Shown piece by piece: positions 37,590 through 45,667 of a DNA stretch of 64,000 nt. The translations under genes were made by a program, and so were the position numbers. The DNA is taken from positions 1 through 64,000 of the forward strand of contig JBBCIG010000015.1 in NCBI GenBank assembly GCA_037200685.1, in the 5' to 3' direction. The notes beneath the pieces were generated by a model, which was given only the letters and a program-made list of their open reading frames with translations, was not told the DNA's origin and made no database searches. Source of the stretch: JAJKIP01 sp037200685. Lineage in GTDB: Bacteria; Bacteroidota; Bacteroidia; Chitinophagales; Chitinophagaceae. Position 1 is the first letter of the stretch; each line of letters begins with the position of its first letter.

Positions 37590-37633
37590 TCCCGCAGTAT
37601 TGCGGGACGACACTTTCCCGATAGCTATCGGGA
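37590..37633. repeat. Two palindromic hairpins between the MBL and MFS genes
   Basis: TCCCGCA (37590-37596) pairs with TGCGGGA (37601-37607) across a 4-base loop. TCCCGATAGCTATCGGGA (37616-37633) is a perfect 18-base palindrome. The same palindrome occurs at 50814-50831. No T run follows either, so a canonical terminator is not indicated. The surrounding 37510-37685 is otherwise gene-free. Confidence 0.75.
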
Positions 37634-37685
37634 TCATCGTTCCGTTCTTTGGGCATCAATTTCCTTATAGGTAAGCAACATTATA

Positions 37686-38999
37686 ATGACTGCAATAAAA
37701 GAAAATATAAGACCGGGATTTATTCGCTACAGGATACTTGTATTCCTTTTTATCAACGTGGTTATTAATTATATGGACCGTAGCAATATTTCTGTCGCTG
37801 CTACATCATTGACCGAAGAATTTAATTTATCCTCTGTACAAATGGGCCTTATCTTTTCCGCTTTTGGATGGACGTATGCAGCGCTGCAAATTCCCGGGGG
37901 GATACTGACTGATTATCTCGGGTCAAGGCTACTGTATGCACTTAGTTTAATAGGCTGGTCCATCGTTACATTATTGCAGGGATTTGCAAATGGTTTTGCC
38001 ATGTTGTTCGGCCTTCGCCTGGCAACAGGGGCTTTAGAAGCTCCTGCTTATCCTATTAATAATCGTGTTGTAACAGGGTGGTTCCCGGATAATGAACGGG
38101 CTTCAGCTATTGCCGTTTATACATCAGGCCAGTATTTAGGATTGGCAGTATTGACACCATTGATGGCGACAATCCAATATTATTTAGACTGGAGAGGATT
38201 ATTTATCGTTACCGGCGCCGTGGGAATTATATGGGGATTACTATGGTATTTATTTTATCGTGACCCGTTAAAACATAAAAAAGTTAGCCGTGCTGAGCTT
38301 GATCATATTGAAAAAGGAGGAGGAATAATAAATTACGAAGCTGTTAAAGGAAGTGCTGAAAAATCAAAATTCACATGGGCGAACCTTAAAGAGGTTTTTT
38401 CGCACAGGAAATTATGGGGAATTTATCTCGGGCAGTTTGCCATCAATTCAACCCTCTGGTTTTTCCTGACATGGTTTCCTACTTACCTGGTTAAATACCG
38501 GGGGTTCGATTTTATCAAGACAGGGTTTCTCGCCTCTGTACCATTTCTTGCTGCATTCGCCGGCATTCTATTATCCGGCTTTTTCTCTGATTTTTTAGTG
38601 AAGAAAAATGTCTCTCCGAGTATCGCAAGAAAAATGCCGGTGATAACCGGGCTGCTACTGACAACATCTATTATCGGTGCGAACTATGTCGATAGCCCTG
38701 CGCTTATCATTTTATTTATGTCAATTGCTTTCTTTGGAAATGGCATGGCTTCGATCACTTGGGTGCTTGTTTCCCTGCTTTCTCCAAAACACCTGATTGG
38801 TGTAACAGGTGGGGCATTTAATTTCATTGGCAATCTTGCTTCTGTTACTGTTCCTTTTGTCATTGGCTACCTGGTGAGAAACGGCGATTTTGAACCAGCG
38901 CTGATTTTCATAAGTGTGATGGGAGTGCTGGGTATTTGCTGTTATGTCTTTATGGTTGGTAAAATTGAAAGAGTAAAAAGCTCACCACCGGTTATTTAA
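37686..38999 (+). CDS. MFS transporter, anion:cation symporter family, probable galactonate importer
   Basis: A 437-residue inner-membrane protein with 12 predicted helices. The N-terminus RYRILVFLFINVVINYMDRSNIS and the loop 2-3 motif GGILTDYLGSRLLY are typical of the ACS group that includes DgoT, GudP and ExuT. A central cytoplasmic loop (about 195-235) is charged. Family members take up hexonates and hexuronates with protons. The kinase gene 5 bases downstream and the dgoD/dgoA genes upstream predict D-galactonate. A 176-base gap with hairpins separates it from the upstream genes, so it may have its own promoter, although no good TAnnTTTG site was identified. Confidence 0.88.
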   Translation: MTAIKENIRPGFIRYRILVFLFINVVINYMDRSNISVAATSLTEEFNLSSVQMGLIFSAFGWTYAALQIPGGILTDYLGSRLLYALSLIGWSIVTLLQGFANGFAMLFGLRLATGALEAPAYPINNRVVTGWFPDNERASAIAVYTSGQYLGLAVLTPLMATIQYYLDWRGLFIVTGAVGIIWGLLWYLFYRDPLKHKKVSRAELDHIEKGGGIINYEAVKGSAEKSKFTWANLKEVFSHRKLWGIYLGQFAINSTLWFFLTWFPTYLVKYRGFDFIKTGFLASVPFLAAFAGILLSGFFSDFLVKKNVSPSIARKMPVITGLLLTTSIIGANYVDSPALIILFMSIAFFGNGMASITWVLVSLLSPKHLIGVTGGAFNFIGNLASVTVPFVIGYLVRNGDFEPALIFISVMGVLGICCYVFMVGKIERVKSSPPVI

Positions 39000-39004
39000 A
39001 CTTT

Positions 39005-39986
39005 ATGCAAAAATTCATCAGTTGTGATTGGGGGTACTTCCGTTTTGAGACTACGTCTTATTGATGCTGATACAGAAACTGTATTGGCCGAAACGGAAAG
39101 CCCGTATGGTATTGCAGCTACATTTGAATTGTGGAAAAAGAACGGGATAATCGAAAAAGGAAAATTATCTTTTTATACATCTGTTTTAACAGAGCACCTG
39201 CAATTACTTGAAAAAAAGTCAGGCACATCATTGGAAAATGTTCCATTTATTATTTCAGGTATGGCTTCTTCCAATATAGGAATGACGGAACTACCTTATA
39301 AAGAAATTCCCTTTTCTGCAAATGCGGAAAACCTGCAGGTTAAGATAATTGAAGCGGCAAACGATTTCGATCATACAATCGTTTTAATATCAGGTGTAAG
39401 AACAACCGACGATATAATGCGTGGTGAAGAAACACAATTACTCGGCAGCATCAATGAAAAAGATAAAGAAGAACAGGTTTTCATTTTTCCCGGTACACAT
39501 TCCAAACATGTAAGGGTAAAAGATGGAAAAGTTGTTGATTTTAAAACATACATGACAGGAGAGTTCTTTGAACTTTTATCTACCAAAAGTATCCTGTCCA
39601 GTTCTGTTAAAGAACAACCTGATTTATTATACGGTGATTTTTTAAAAAATTTTGAAAAGGGAGTTCATGAAGGAGCACATTCCAATCTTTTACACAGTGC
39701 TTTCAGTACAAGGACAAATGATGTGTTTGGAAAATTAACGAAAGAAGAAAATTACTATTATCTCAGCGGCCTTTTGATTGGAACGGAATTAAAAGAACTT
39801 GTTAATGAAAAAACAACAATAACAATTGTCGGTAACGAAACCATTAGTAAATATTATATTGCCGGCTTGAAAAAACTGGGATTAGCTGAAATTAAATATT
39901 GTAATGCCGCGAATGCTGTAAAACAAGGCCATTGTAAAATATATAAACTATATCAATCAAACTTAAAAACTAAATCAATTATATGA
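39005..39986 (+). CDS. dgoK: 2-keto-3-deoxygalactonokinase, interrupted by an apparent 1-base insertion
   Basis: DgoK-family kinase phosphorylating KDGal at C6. The main open frame (39024 to 39986) can start only at a GTG and lacks the expected N-terminus. An ATG at 39005, 5 bases after the MFS stop, begins MQKFISCDWG and then runs out of frame in a run of five G (39030-39034). Removing one G gives MQKFISCDWGTSVLRLRLID, the family's DWGT phosphate-binding start. Later marks include GTHSKHVRV, TYMTGEFFELL and YYLSGLLIGTEL. The restored protein would be about 326 residues. Sequencing error, true null mutation or slippage recoding are all possible. The stop overlaps the next ATG (ATGA). Confidence 0.88.
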
Positions 39987-40846
39987 ATTATAAACGCAGG
40001 GATTTTATCAAATTGGGCGGCGGTATCGCTGCCGGGCTGGCCATCGCACCTTTTGCAGGCGACTTTATGAATGATCTTGCAAAAAAGAAAAAAGTATATG
40101 GCCTGCAATTATATTCCTTACGGGATGATATGCCAAAAGACCCGAAAGGAGTTTTAAGACAAGTTGCTTCTTTTGGATACAAGCAAGTAGAAGGTTTTGA
40201 AGGTTCGCAGGGAATATTTTGGGGAATGACCCATACCGATTTTAAAAAATATATGGATGACCTCGGCATGTCGTTTGTAGCAACGCATTGCAACATTGAT
40301 AAAGACTTTGAGCAAAAAGCGGCGCAGGCATCAGAAATAGGAATGAAGTATTTGATTTGCCCTTCAAGAGGCGGCGGAAAAACAGTGGATGATTTTAAAA
40401 AGATCGCAGATGACTTTAATAAGAAAGGAGAGATATGTAAAAAGGCGGGGATCAAGTTCGCTTATCATAATCATGAGTACGGTTTTAAAGCAATCGATGG
40501 ACAGTTCCCGCAGGATATTATGATGCAAAACACCGATCCTTCACTCGTAGATTTTGAAATGGATATTTATTGGGTAGTGACCGGCAAACAGGATCCTATT
40601 GATTGGTTAAAGAAATATCCCAATCGTTTTAAGCTCGGGCATTTTAAAGATAGGATAAAAGGGGCGACGGCACGTGATGAGACCTGTACATTGGGCACTG
40701 GCTCGATTGATTTTCCCGCTATTTTAAAAGTGGCTAAGAAAAACGGGATGAAATGGTTTATTGTAGAGCAAGAGAAGTATGAAGGGACTACGCCGCTGCA
40801 GGCTGCGGCTGATGATGCGAAGTATATGGCGAAATTGAATCTCTGA
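39983..40846 (+). CDS. Tat-exported sugar phosphate isomerase/epimerase-family protein
   Basis: A 287-residue TIM-barrel protein. The N-terminus has a twin-arginine motif RRDFIKLGGG followed by a hydrophobic stretch, so it is probably exported folded. The AP-endonuclease-2/xylose-isomerase-like metal site is suggested by YHNHEYG (His162, His164), FEMDIYW (Glu192, Asp194), GHFKD (His220, Asp223) and VEQE. Family knowledge: such exported members act on free or keto-sugars rather than phosphates and often accompany DUF1080 proteins. It is translationally coupled to dgoK by a 4-base overlap and ends the plus-strand locus. The substrate is unknown. Confidence 0.82.
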   Translation: MNYKRRDFIKLGGGIAAGLAIAPFAGDFMNDLAKKKKVYGLQLYSLRDDMPKDPKGVLRQVASFGYKQVEGFEGSQGIFWGMTHTDFKKYMDDLGMSFVATHCNIDKDFEQKAAQASEIGMKYLICPSRGGGKTVDDFKKIADDFNKKGEICKKAGIKFAYHNHEYGFKAIDGQFPQDIMMQNTDPSLVDFEMDIYWVVTGKQDPIDWLKKYPNRFKLGHFKDRIKGATARDETCTLGTGSIDFPAILKVAKKNGMKWFIVEQEKYEGTTPLQAAADDAKYMAKLNL

Positions 40847-40863
40847 TGTAATTTTTATTATTA

Positions 40864-40904
40864 GGCAACTTAGTTGAATATAATATTTACTCAGCTAAGT
40901 TGCC
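40864..40904. terminator. Shared hairpin between the galactan locus and pdxJ
   Basis: GGCAACTTAG (40864-40873) pairs perfectly with CTAAGTTGCC (40895-40904); the loop is 21 bases. On the plus strand TTTTATATA follows. On the minus strand AT-rich sequence with AAAAATT follows. The right arm overlaps the last four codons and the stop of pdxJ. It probably works as a weak bidirectional terminator for the convergent genes. Confidence 0.6.
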
Positions 40905-41610
40905 TTTTATATAGTTGCACTGCATTTTCCAACCCTAAATAAATAGCATCGCAAATCAATGCATGCCCAATGCTTACTTCATCGAGCCACGGAATGTTTT
41001 GTTTAAAGAATTTAAGATTATGCAAATCGAGGTCGTGGCCGGCATTTAAACCTAATCCCAACTCTTTTGCTTTTTTAGCGGCGCCGACATAGGAAACGAT
41101 GGCCATATCCCTGTTTCCTTTTGCGTATTGCTTTGCGTAACCTTCAGTATATAATTCGATCCTGTCCGTACCGGTTTGTGCGGCTCCCTGCACCATTTCA
41201 ACTATCGGATCAACAAAGATGGAAACACGGATGCCTGCTTTTTTAAAAACACTGATTATGTCACGCAGGTAATCACGGTTTTTTATCGTATCCCAGCCAT
41301 GGTCTGAAGTAAGTTGTCCTAGTGTATCTGGAACTAATGTTACCTGGTTGGGTTTTGTTTCAAGAACAAGGTCAACAAATTTTTGTTCGGTGCAGTTGCC
41401 TTCAATATTGAATTCGGTAGTAACTATTTTTTTGACTTCTCTTACATCGTTGTAACGGATATGGCGTTCATCAGGCCGGGGATGAACGGTGATGCCATCC
41501 GCACCGAAACGCTGAATGTCGATGGCCGTTTTTACGACGTCAGGATTATTGCCGCCCCTGGAATTCCGGAGCGTTGCGATTTTGTTGATGTTGACGGAAA
41601 GTTTTGTCAT
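40891..41610 (-). CDS. pdxJ: Pyridoxine 5'-phosphate synthase
   Basis: A 239-residue TIM-barrel enzyme of the DXP-dependent vitamin B6 route. It condenses 1-deoxy-D-xylulose 5-phosphate with 3-amino-2-oxopropyl phosphate to pyridoxine 5'-phosphate in the cytoplasm. Signature parts are LSVNINKIATLRNSRGG at the N-terminus, GADGITVHPRPDERHI, FNIEGNCTEQ, QVTLVPD and LGLNAGHDLD. The length and start are standard for the family. It is a single gene, convergent with the galactan locus, with a 3' end inside a shared hairpin. It looks like ordinary housekeeping. Confidence 0.97.
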   Translation of the reverse strand: MTKLSVNINKIATLRNSRGGNNPDVVKTAIDIQRFGADGITVHPRPDERHIRYNDVREVKKIVTTEFNIEGNCTEQKFVDLVLETKPNQVTLVPDTLGQLTSDHGWDTIKNRDYLRDIISVFKKAGIRVSIFVDPIVEMVQGAAQTGTDRIELYTEGYAKQYAKGNRDMAIVSYVGAAKKAKELGLGLNAGHDLDLHNLKFFKQNIPWLDEVSIGHALICDAIYLGLENAVQLYKRQLS

Positions 41611-41924
41611 TTTAAATTATCAGTCATTTGAATTCACAAAGTTATATACAATAGCATTCAAAAGGAGTACGCCCCAAACAGATAGTTGTCAGATGTCCGA
41701 ACTCTAATGCAATTACAATTAACAGACTGTTGTCGTACCGGGCTTGACCCGGTATCTTTTTCTATTGTTATTATTTAAGAGAAAGGCCCCGGGGCTAGCC
41801 CGGGGTGACTTCGAAAAGTGTTTATTGATTTCGAAAAGTTATTTAAATGTCAAGCAAAGAATTATTGCTAATACTTTGTCTTCGAAAAGCATTAAACTAA
41901 AACACTATCCTCGACATTTCGAAA

Positions 41925-42000
41925 ATGCTGAATAGAATTACCGAACGCTGAAGAGTGCGACGCAACAGACGATGATAGTAGCAATGCAGCCGGGCAAAAA
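41925..42000 (+). repeat. Dispersed intergenic repeat, copy 3
   Basis: The sequence CGAAAATGCTGAATAGAATT, then GAACGCTGAAGAGTGCGACG and CGATGATAGTAGCAATGCAG matches 7412-7515 directly and 7117-7200 and 50712-50915 as reverse complement. Boundaries are approximate and set by eye. Confidence 0.65.
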
Positions 42001-42038
42001 ATAAAAAAGCTTTCTCCATGAGGCATAAAGAAAGCTTT
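42000..42038 (-). terminator. Intrinsic terminator of the ThuA/PQQ lipoprotein gene
   Basis: AAAGCTTTCT (42006-42015) pairs perfectly with AGAAAGCTTT (42029-42038). Read on the minus strand, the stem is followed by a T-rich run (TTTTTTATTTTTT). It is 20 bases past the stop codon. Confidence 0.8.
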
Positions 42039-42058
42039 GGGTGTATCAATTATTTTTT

Positions 42059-45000
42059 TTACTTCGAACTAAATATCAACTGGGCTGCGCCGCCTGCGAG
42101 CTTGGGCACTTTTGATTTGAAAACGAAATAAAGTTTGTGCAATTTGTTATCGCTGGTAACAGGTAAGCCAATGCGTACTTCACCTATGGTAGCATCTTTC
42201 TTCGGCGGGGGAATGCTTCCGCTGCCGATTATTTTTCCATCTACCGCATCAAGATGCACTTCGTAACCAAATCCTGATTCCGGTGGCGTTCTCCAGCGAT
42301 GTATAACTTTCACGGAGCGGACACCCGTAAGATCAATACTGTCTACCGCAAACCAACCGGTAGAGTCGGGGAAGCGCAGGAATACAATACCATTTTGCGT
42401 ACCTGGTACGAAGCCACTCACCTGGTCGCTACTGGTAAAGGAACGGGTGTTGCTGGGGAGTATTAATATATTATGTCCCGTTAACGCTTTGCTGTTATTG
42501 GTTCCTTTGTCTGTGTAGCTGGCCGAAAGCACCAATACGTTAGTTGGCTGCTTTTGATCTGCTGCCGGTGTATAATTTCCCGACGGAACTAGCGATTTTT
42601 TAATTGCATCCTTATTCGCCAGCGATACGATCCACGATACGATTTGCTGAATATCGTTTACCGGAACGGTTGGATGCGCCGCCATCACGGCTTCGCCCCA
42701 AACGCCTTTACTTCCGTTGATGACTTTTTGGCTGAGATAATTTATTACATCAGGGTTCTTATAATATTTCTGCGCTACCTGCGTGAAGGATGGCCCGATA
42801 GATTTCTCTGCTTCCTTATGACAGGTTTTGCAATCGAAAGATAACATAAGGCTTCGTCCGCTGACAGCAGCCGACGCTTCCTGGTGACCCATTGTAGAAG
42901 CGGCCTGGTCAAAGCCCGGCGCTTTGTAATCAACCGATACAAAGAAGTTAGCAGGATCGGTGGTCGCATCATCATCTTTTACATTTACTGCATAACTGAA
43001 TGGAGTGCCGGGCAAATAGAACGATTTATTACCACCGGTTAATTGAATGCTCACCGAAGGTTGTGCATTACCCGCATAAACATCGGCGACATCTTTTTTA
43101 GTAGAGCCGCCCTGGCCATCTTTTACTTCAACAGAAATTTTATAATCACCTGCTTTATTAAATGTATAATCAATTTCGGGTGTTGCTGTTTCTTTTGTTG
43201 TTCCATCACCTAAACTCCACACATAAGAAAGTTTTCCATTATCAGGATCGCGGGCTTCAACAGATGCTTTAACGGTAAATGGTAAAACGTCTGATGTTTT
43301 ATCAACGACCGCATTCACTACCTGCGGAGAAATATTACCTGCATTATAATCAATACGGAATAAACCCGCATCAGGATTTTTGCTGAACCAACCGGAACCA
43401 TATTCTAATAAATATAATCTTCCGTCGGGGCCTACTTCCATGTCTATACAGGAATTTAATTTAGCAGATTCAAAGAAAGGTTCCATTTTATCGAAGTCAC
43501 CATTTGGCAACATGGTTACTGCTTTCATCCAGCCACGTATCCAATCATAAATGATCAATTTACCGTTGTAATAATCAGGCAGCCGTGTTTCTTTTGGATA
43601 TAAATCTGTATAATAAACAGGCCCGGCCATGGCGTTACGTCCGCCGGCGCCTAACTGTGGAAAATCGTTTGATACGAGATAAGGGTACCATATAAATGCA
43701 GGGCTGACTGCAGGCAGGTCTTTTAATCCCGTATTATTTCTTGATTCATTAACGGGGTGTTGCGGATCAAATAAAGGGCCGCTGGTACCGGTTGTATAAT
43801 CATAAGAATGGTACGGGAAATTATTACCAACAAATAAAGGCCAACCGAAGTAGCCTGCTTTGCGTGCCTGGTTCACCTCATCATATCCGCGGGGGCCACG
43901 GGTATCGAGGCTATCCGCATTTGCATCAGGGCCTACTTCGCCCCAATAGAGAAAACTATTTTTCTGATCAATAGAAATTCTATAAGGGTTACGGTTACCC
44001 ATTACATAAATTTCGGGTCTTGTATTCGCTGTTCCTTTCGGGAAAAGATTGCCATCAGGTATTTCGTAAGTGCCATTATCTTTCACCCGTATACGCATAA
44101 TTTTTCCACGCAGGTCATTCGTATTGCCGGATGATCTTCTTGCGTCGTATTGCATGTGACCGGGTGCATCATTTAATGGTGCAAAGCCCCTGTTTGCAAA
44201 TGTCTGTCCTGGTTCATCAAAAGGAGTGGAGTTATCCCCCGCTGAGAGGTATAATAATCCATCCGGGCCGAAAGCGATAGAACCACCGGTATGACAGCAT
44301 ATCTGGCGCTGCGACCAAACATCAAGAATTTTTATTTCGGTAGAAAGATCAAGCGTATCATTTTTAAATGTGAACCTTGATAAACGGTTTACCGAACTAT
44401 CTTTTGGACTATAATAAATGTATATCCAATTATTTTTTGCATAGTTGGGATCTTTTGCAAGACCGAGCACACCTTCTTCAGCATTCACACCCTTGGCATC
44501 GGTTTTCCAATACACATTTAAGAAACCAACCTGTTTTACTTTTTTTGTTTCTTCTTTATATAAAAGAAGTTCGCCACGGCGTTGTGCAACCAAAATATCA
44601 AAGTTGGGAAGGATGGTCATCTCCGTTGGTTCGAAAAATTCACCATACGACAGTGTTGTTTTAGTGAAACGTTCATCTTCCGGCGGGTATTCTGATTTCG
44701 CATTTGAATAGTTTAGTTTGCTGTTCTTACCAATAGCATATTGAATGCCCCCCAGTAAATGCTTTAGGAAATTTTCTTCTTTATAACTTTCTTCCGTATG
44801 CCCTAAGCCTGTATAAAATGCACGGCCACCGTCGTAATCATGATACCAGCTTATCGGGTGAACAGCGCCATTGGTACCACCTTTATAAGATGTTTCATCA
44901 ATAGTGATTAGTACATGTGCATCCGGGTTAAGCTTTTTATAATTGTAAAGTTCATCGGTATGTTCCCAAACAGTATCCGTAAAAAATTTAGTAGCGCCGA

Positions 45001-45463
45001 ATTCTTTGTCTTTAATAATAAATTTTGCGGACTGTGTGCCCGGCGGGTGACCGTTGAAATAACCGCCTACCAATCTGCCGTACCAGCCCCAATCATATTC
45101 GGTATCTGTTGCGGAGTGAACACCGACAAATCCGCCGCCAGCCTGGATATATCTTTCAAAAGCTATTTCCTGTCTTGTATTCAGCACATTGCCGGTAGTA
45201 CTTAAAAAAATAACTGCTGAATATTTTTCTAATGAATCGTCATTAAAATAATCAGCGTTACTGGTGGTATCCACTTCAAAATCATTTTCTGTTGCTAGCT
45301 TTTGAATAGCCGCGACACCGGCAGGAATGGAAGCATGTACATAACCCGAGGTTTTTGTAAACGCCAGTACACGGGCTTTGCCGCTGCGTTTATTATTGCA
45401 CGAAATAACAATAATGCTGATGAGAATTGCCGCACAAAAAACAGAAAGGAGTCTTTTTTTCAT
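42059..45463 (-). CDS. Lipoprotein with ThuA, PQQ-type dehydrogenase propeller, PKD and cytochrome c domains
   Basis: A 1134-residue lipoprotein with Cys22 in a VISC lipobox. Domain order: ThuA-like (about 30-245, GGGFVGVHSATDTEYDW, GRAFYTGLGHTEESY); soluble glucose-dehydrogenase-like propeller (about 255-690, EGVLGLAKDPNY, GSIAFGPDGLLYLSAGDN, NPYRISID); PKD domain (about 705-800); cytochrome c (about 850-960) with CKTCH at 878-882; and a C-terminal beta-sandwich of CBM6-like character (about 990-1134). Family knowledge: such multidomain proteins oxidise sugars in the periplasm or at the outer membrane and pass electrons to their heme. The substrate is unknown. It has its own terminator and no co-directional neighbours. 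Confidence 0.88.
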   Translation of the reverse strand: MKKRLLSVFCAAILISIIVISCNNKRSGKARVLAFTKTSGYVHASIPAGVAAIQKLATENDFEVDTTSNADYFNDDSLEKYSAVIFLSTTGNVLNTRQEIAFERYIQAGGGFVGVHSATDTEYDWGWYGRLVGGYFNGHPPGTQSAKFIIKDKEFGATKFFTDTVWEHTDELYNYKKLNPDAHVLITIDETSYKGGTNGAVHPISWYHDYDGGRAFYTGLGHTEESYKEENFLKHLLGGIQYAIGKNSKLNYSNAKSEYPPEDERFTKTTLSYGEFFEPTEMTILPNFDILVAQRRGELLLYKEETKKVKQVGFLNVYWKTDAKGVNAEEGVLGLAKDPNYAKNNWIYIYYSPKDSSVNRLSRFTFKNDTLDLSTEIKILDVWSQRQICCHTGGSIAFGPDGLLYLSAGDNSTPFDEPGQTFANRGFAPLNDAPGHMQYDARRSSGNTNDLRGKIMRIRVKDNGTYEIPDGNLFPKGTANTRPEIYVMGNRNPYRISIDQKNSFLYWGEVGPDANADSLDTRGPRGYDEVNQARKAGYFGWPLFVGNNFPYHSYDYTTGTSGPLFDPQHPVNESRNNTGLKDLPAVSPAFIWYPYLVSNDFPQLGAGGRNAMAGPVYYTDLYPKETRLPDYYNGKLIIYDWIRGWMKAVTMLPNGDFDKMEPFFESAKLNSCIDMEVGPDGRLYLLEYGSGWFSKNPDAGLFRIDYNAGNISPQVVNAVVDKTSDVLPFTVKASVEARDPDNGKLSYVWSLGDGTTKETATPEIDYTFNKAGDYKISVEVKDGQGGSTKKDVADVYAGNAQPSVSIQLTGGNKSFYLPGTPFSYAVNVKDDDATTDPANFFVSVDYKAPGFDQAASTMGHQEASAAVSGRSLMLSFDCKTCHKEAEKSIGPSFTQVAQKYYKNPDVINYLSQKVINGSKGVWGEAVMAAHPTVPVNDIQQIVSWIVSLANKDAIKKSLVPSGNYTPAADQKQPTNVLVLSASYTDKGTNNSKALTGHNILILPSNTRSFTSSDQVSGFVPGTQNGIVFLRFPDSTGWFAVDSIDLTGVRSVKVIHRWRTPPESGFGYEVHLDAVDGKIIGSGSIPPPKKDATIGEVRIGLPVTSDNKLHKLYFVFKSKVPKLAGGAAQLIFSSK

Positions 45464-45667
45464 ATAGCGAATTAAATTAGATAAAGAGCAAATCAGATAA
45501 ATTTTAAATCAAACCCTTGCTTACCGACAAGGTATTTTTCACAATGATAATATATCTGGGTTTAAAAAAAGTGAATTTTAATGATAAACAACGTTGTTTT
45601 TAGACGATTTTTAACTTAGCACCCTTCGCAAACAGTCTCCTTGCTTTAACTTCGCCCAAATTTTCAC

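Larger units (their letters stand above)
41611..42058. other. Gene-free stretch, 448 bases, with hairpins and a dispersed repeat
   Basis: It contains the hairpin ACCGGG-CTTGA-CCCGGT at 41737-41753 and the hairpin CCCCGGG-GCTAG-CCCGGGG at 41787-41805. A TTCGAAAAG-like word repeats near 41811, 41830 and 41880, followed by the dispersed repeat copy (41925-42000) and the terminator of the ThuA gene. No coding potential is seen. The pdxJ promoter should lie near its left end but was not recognised. Confidence 0.5.

Noticed and set aside
37590..37633. Hairpins as intrinsic terminators of the MBL gene
   Set aside because: No T run follows either stem; they match palindromes elsewhere and are better read as repeats.
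1..45463. Both heme/propeller lipoproteins are exactly 1134 residues, suggesting duplication
   Set aside because: Domain order differs completely (HEAT repeats versus ThuA, PKD and a beta-sandwich); equal length is a coincidence.
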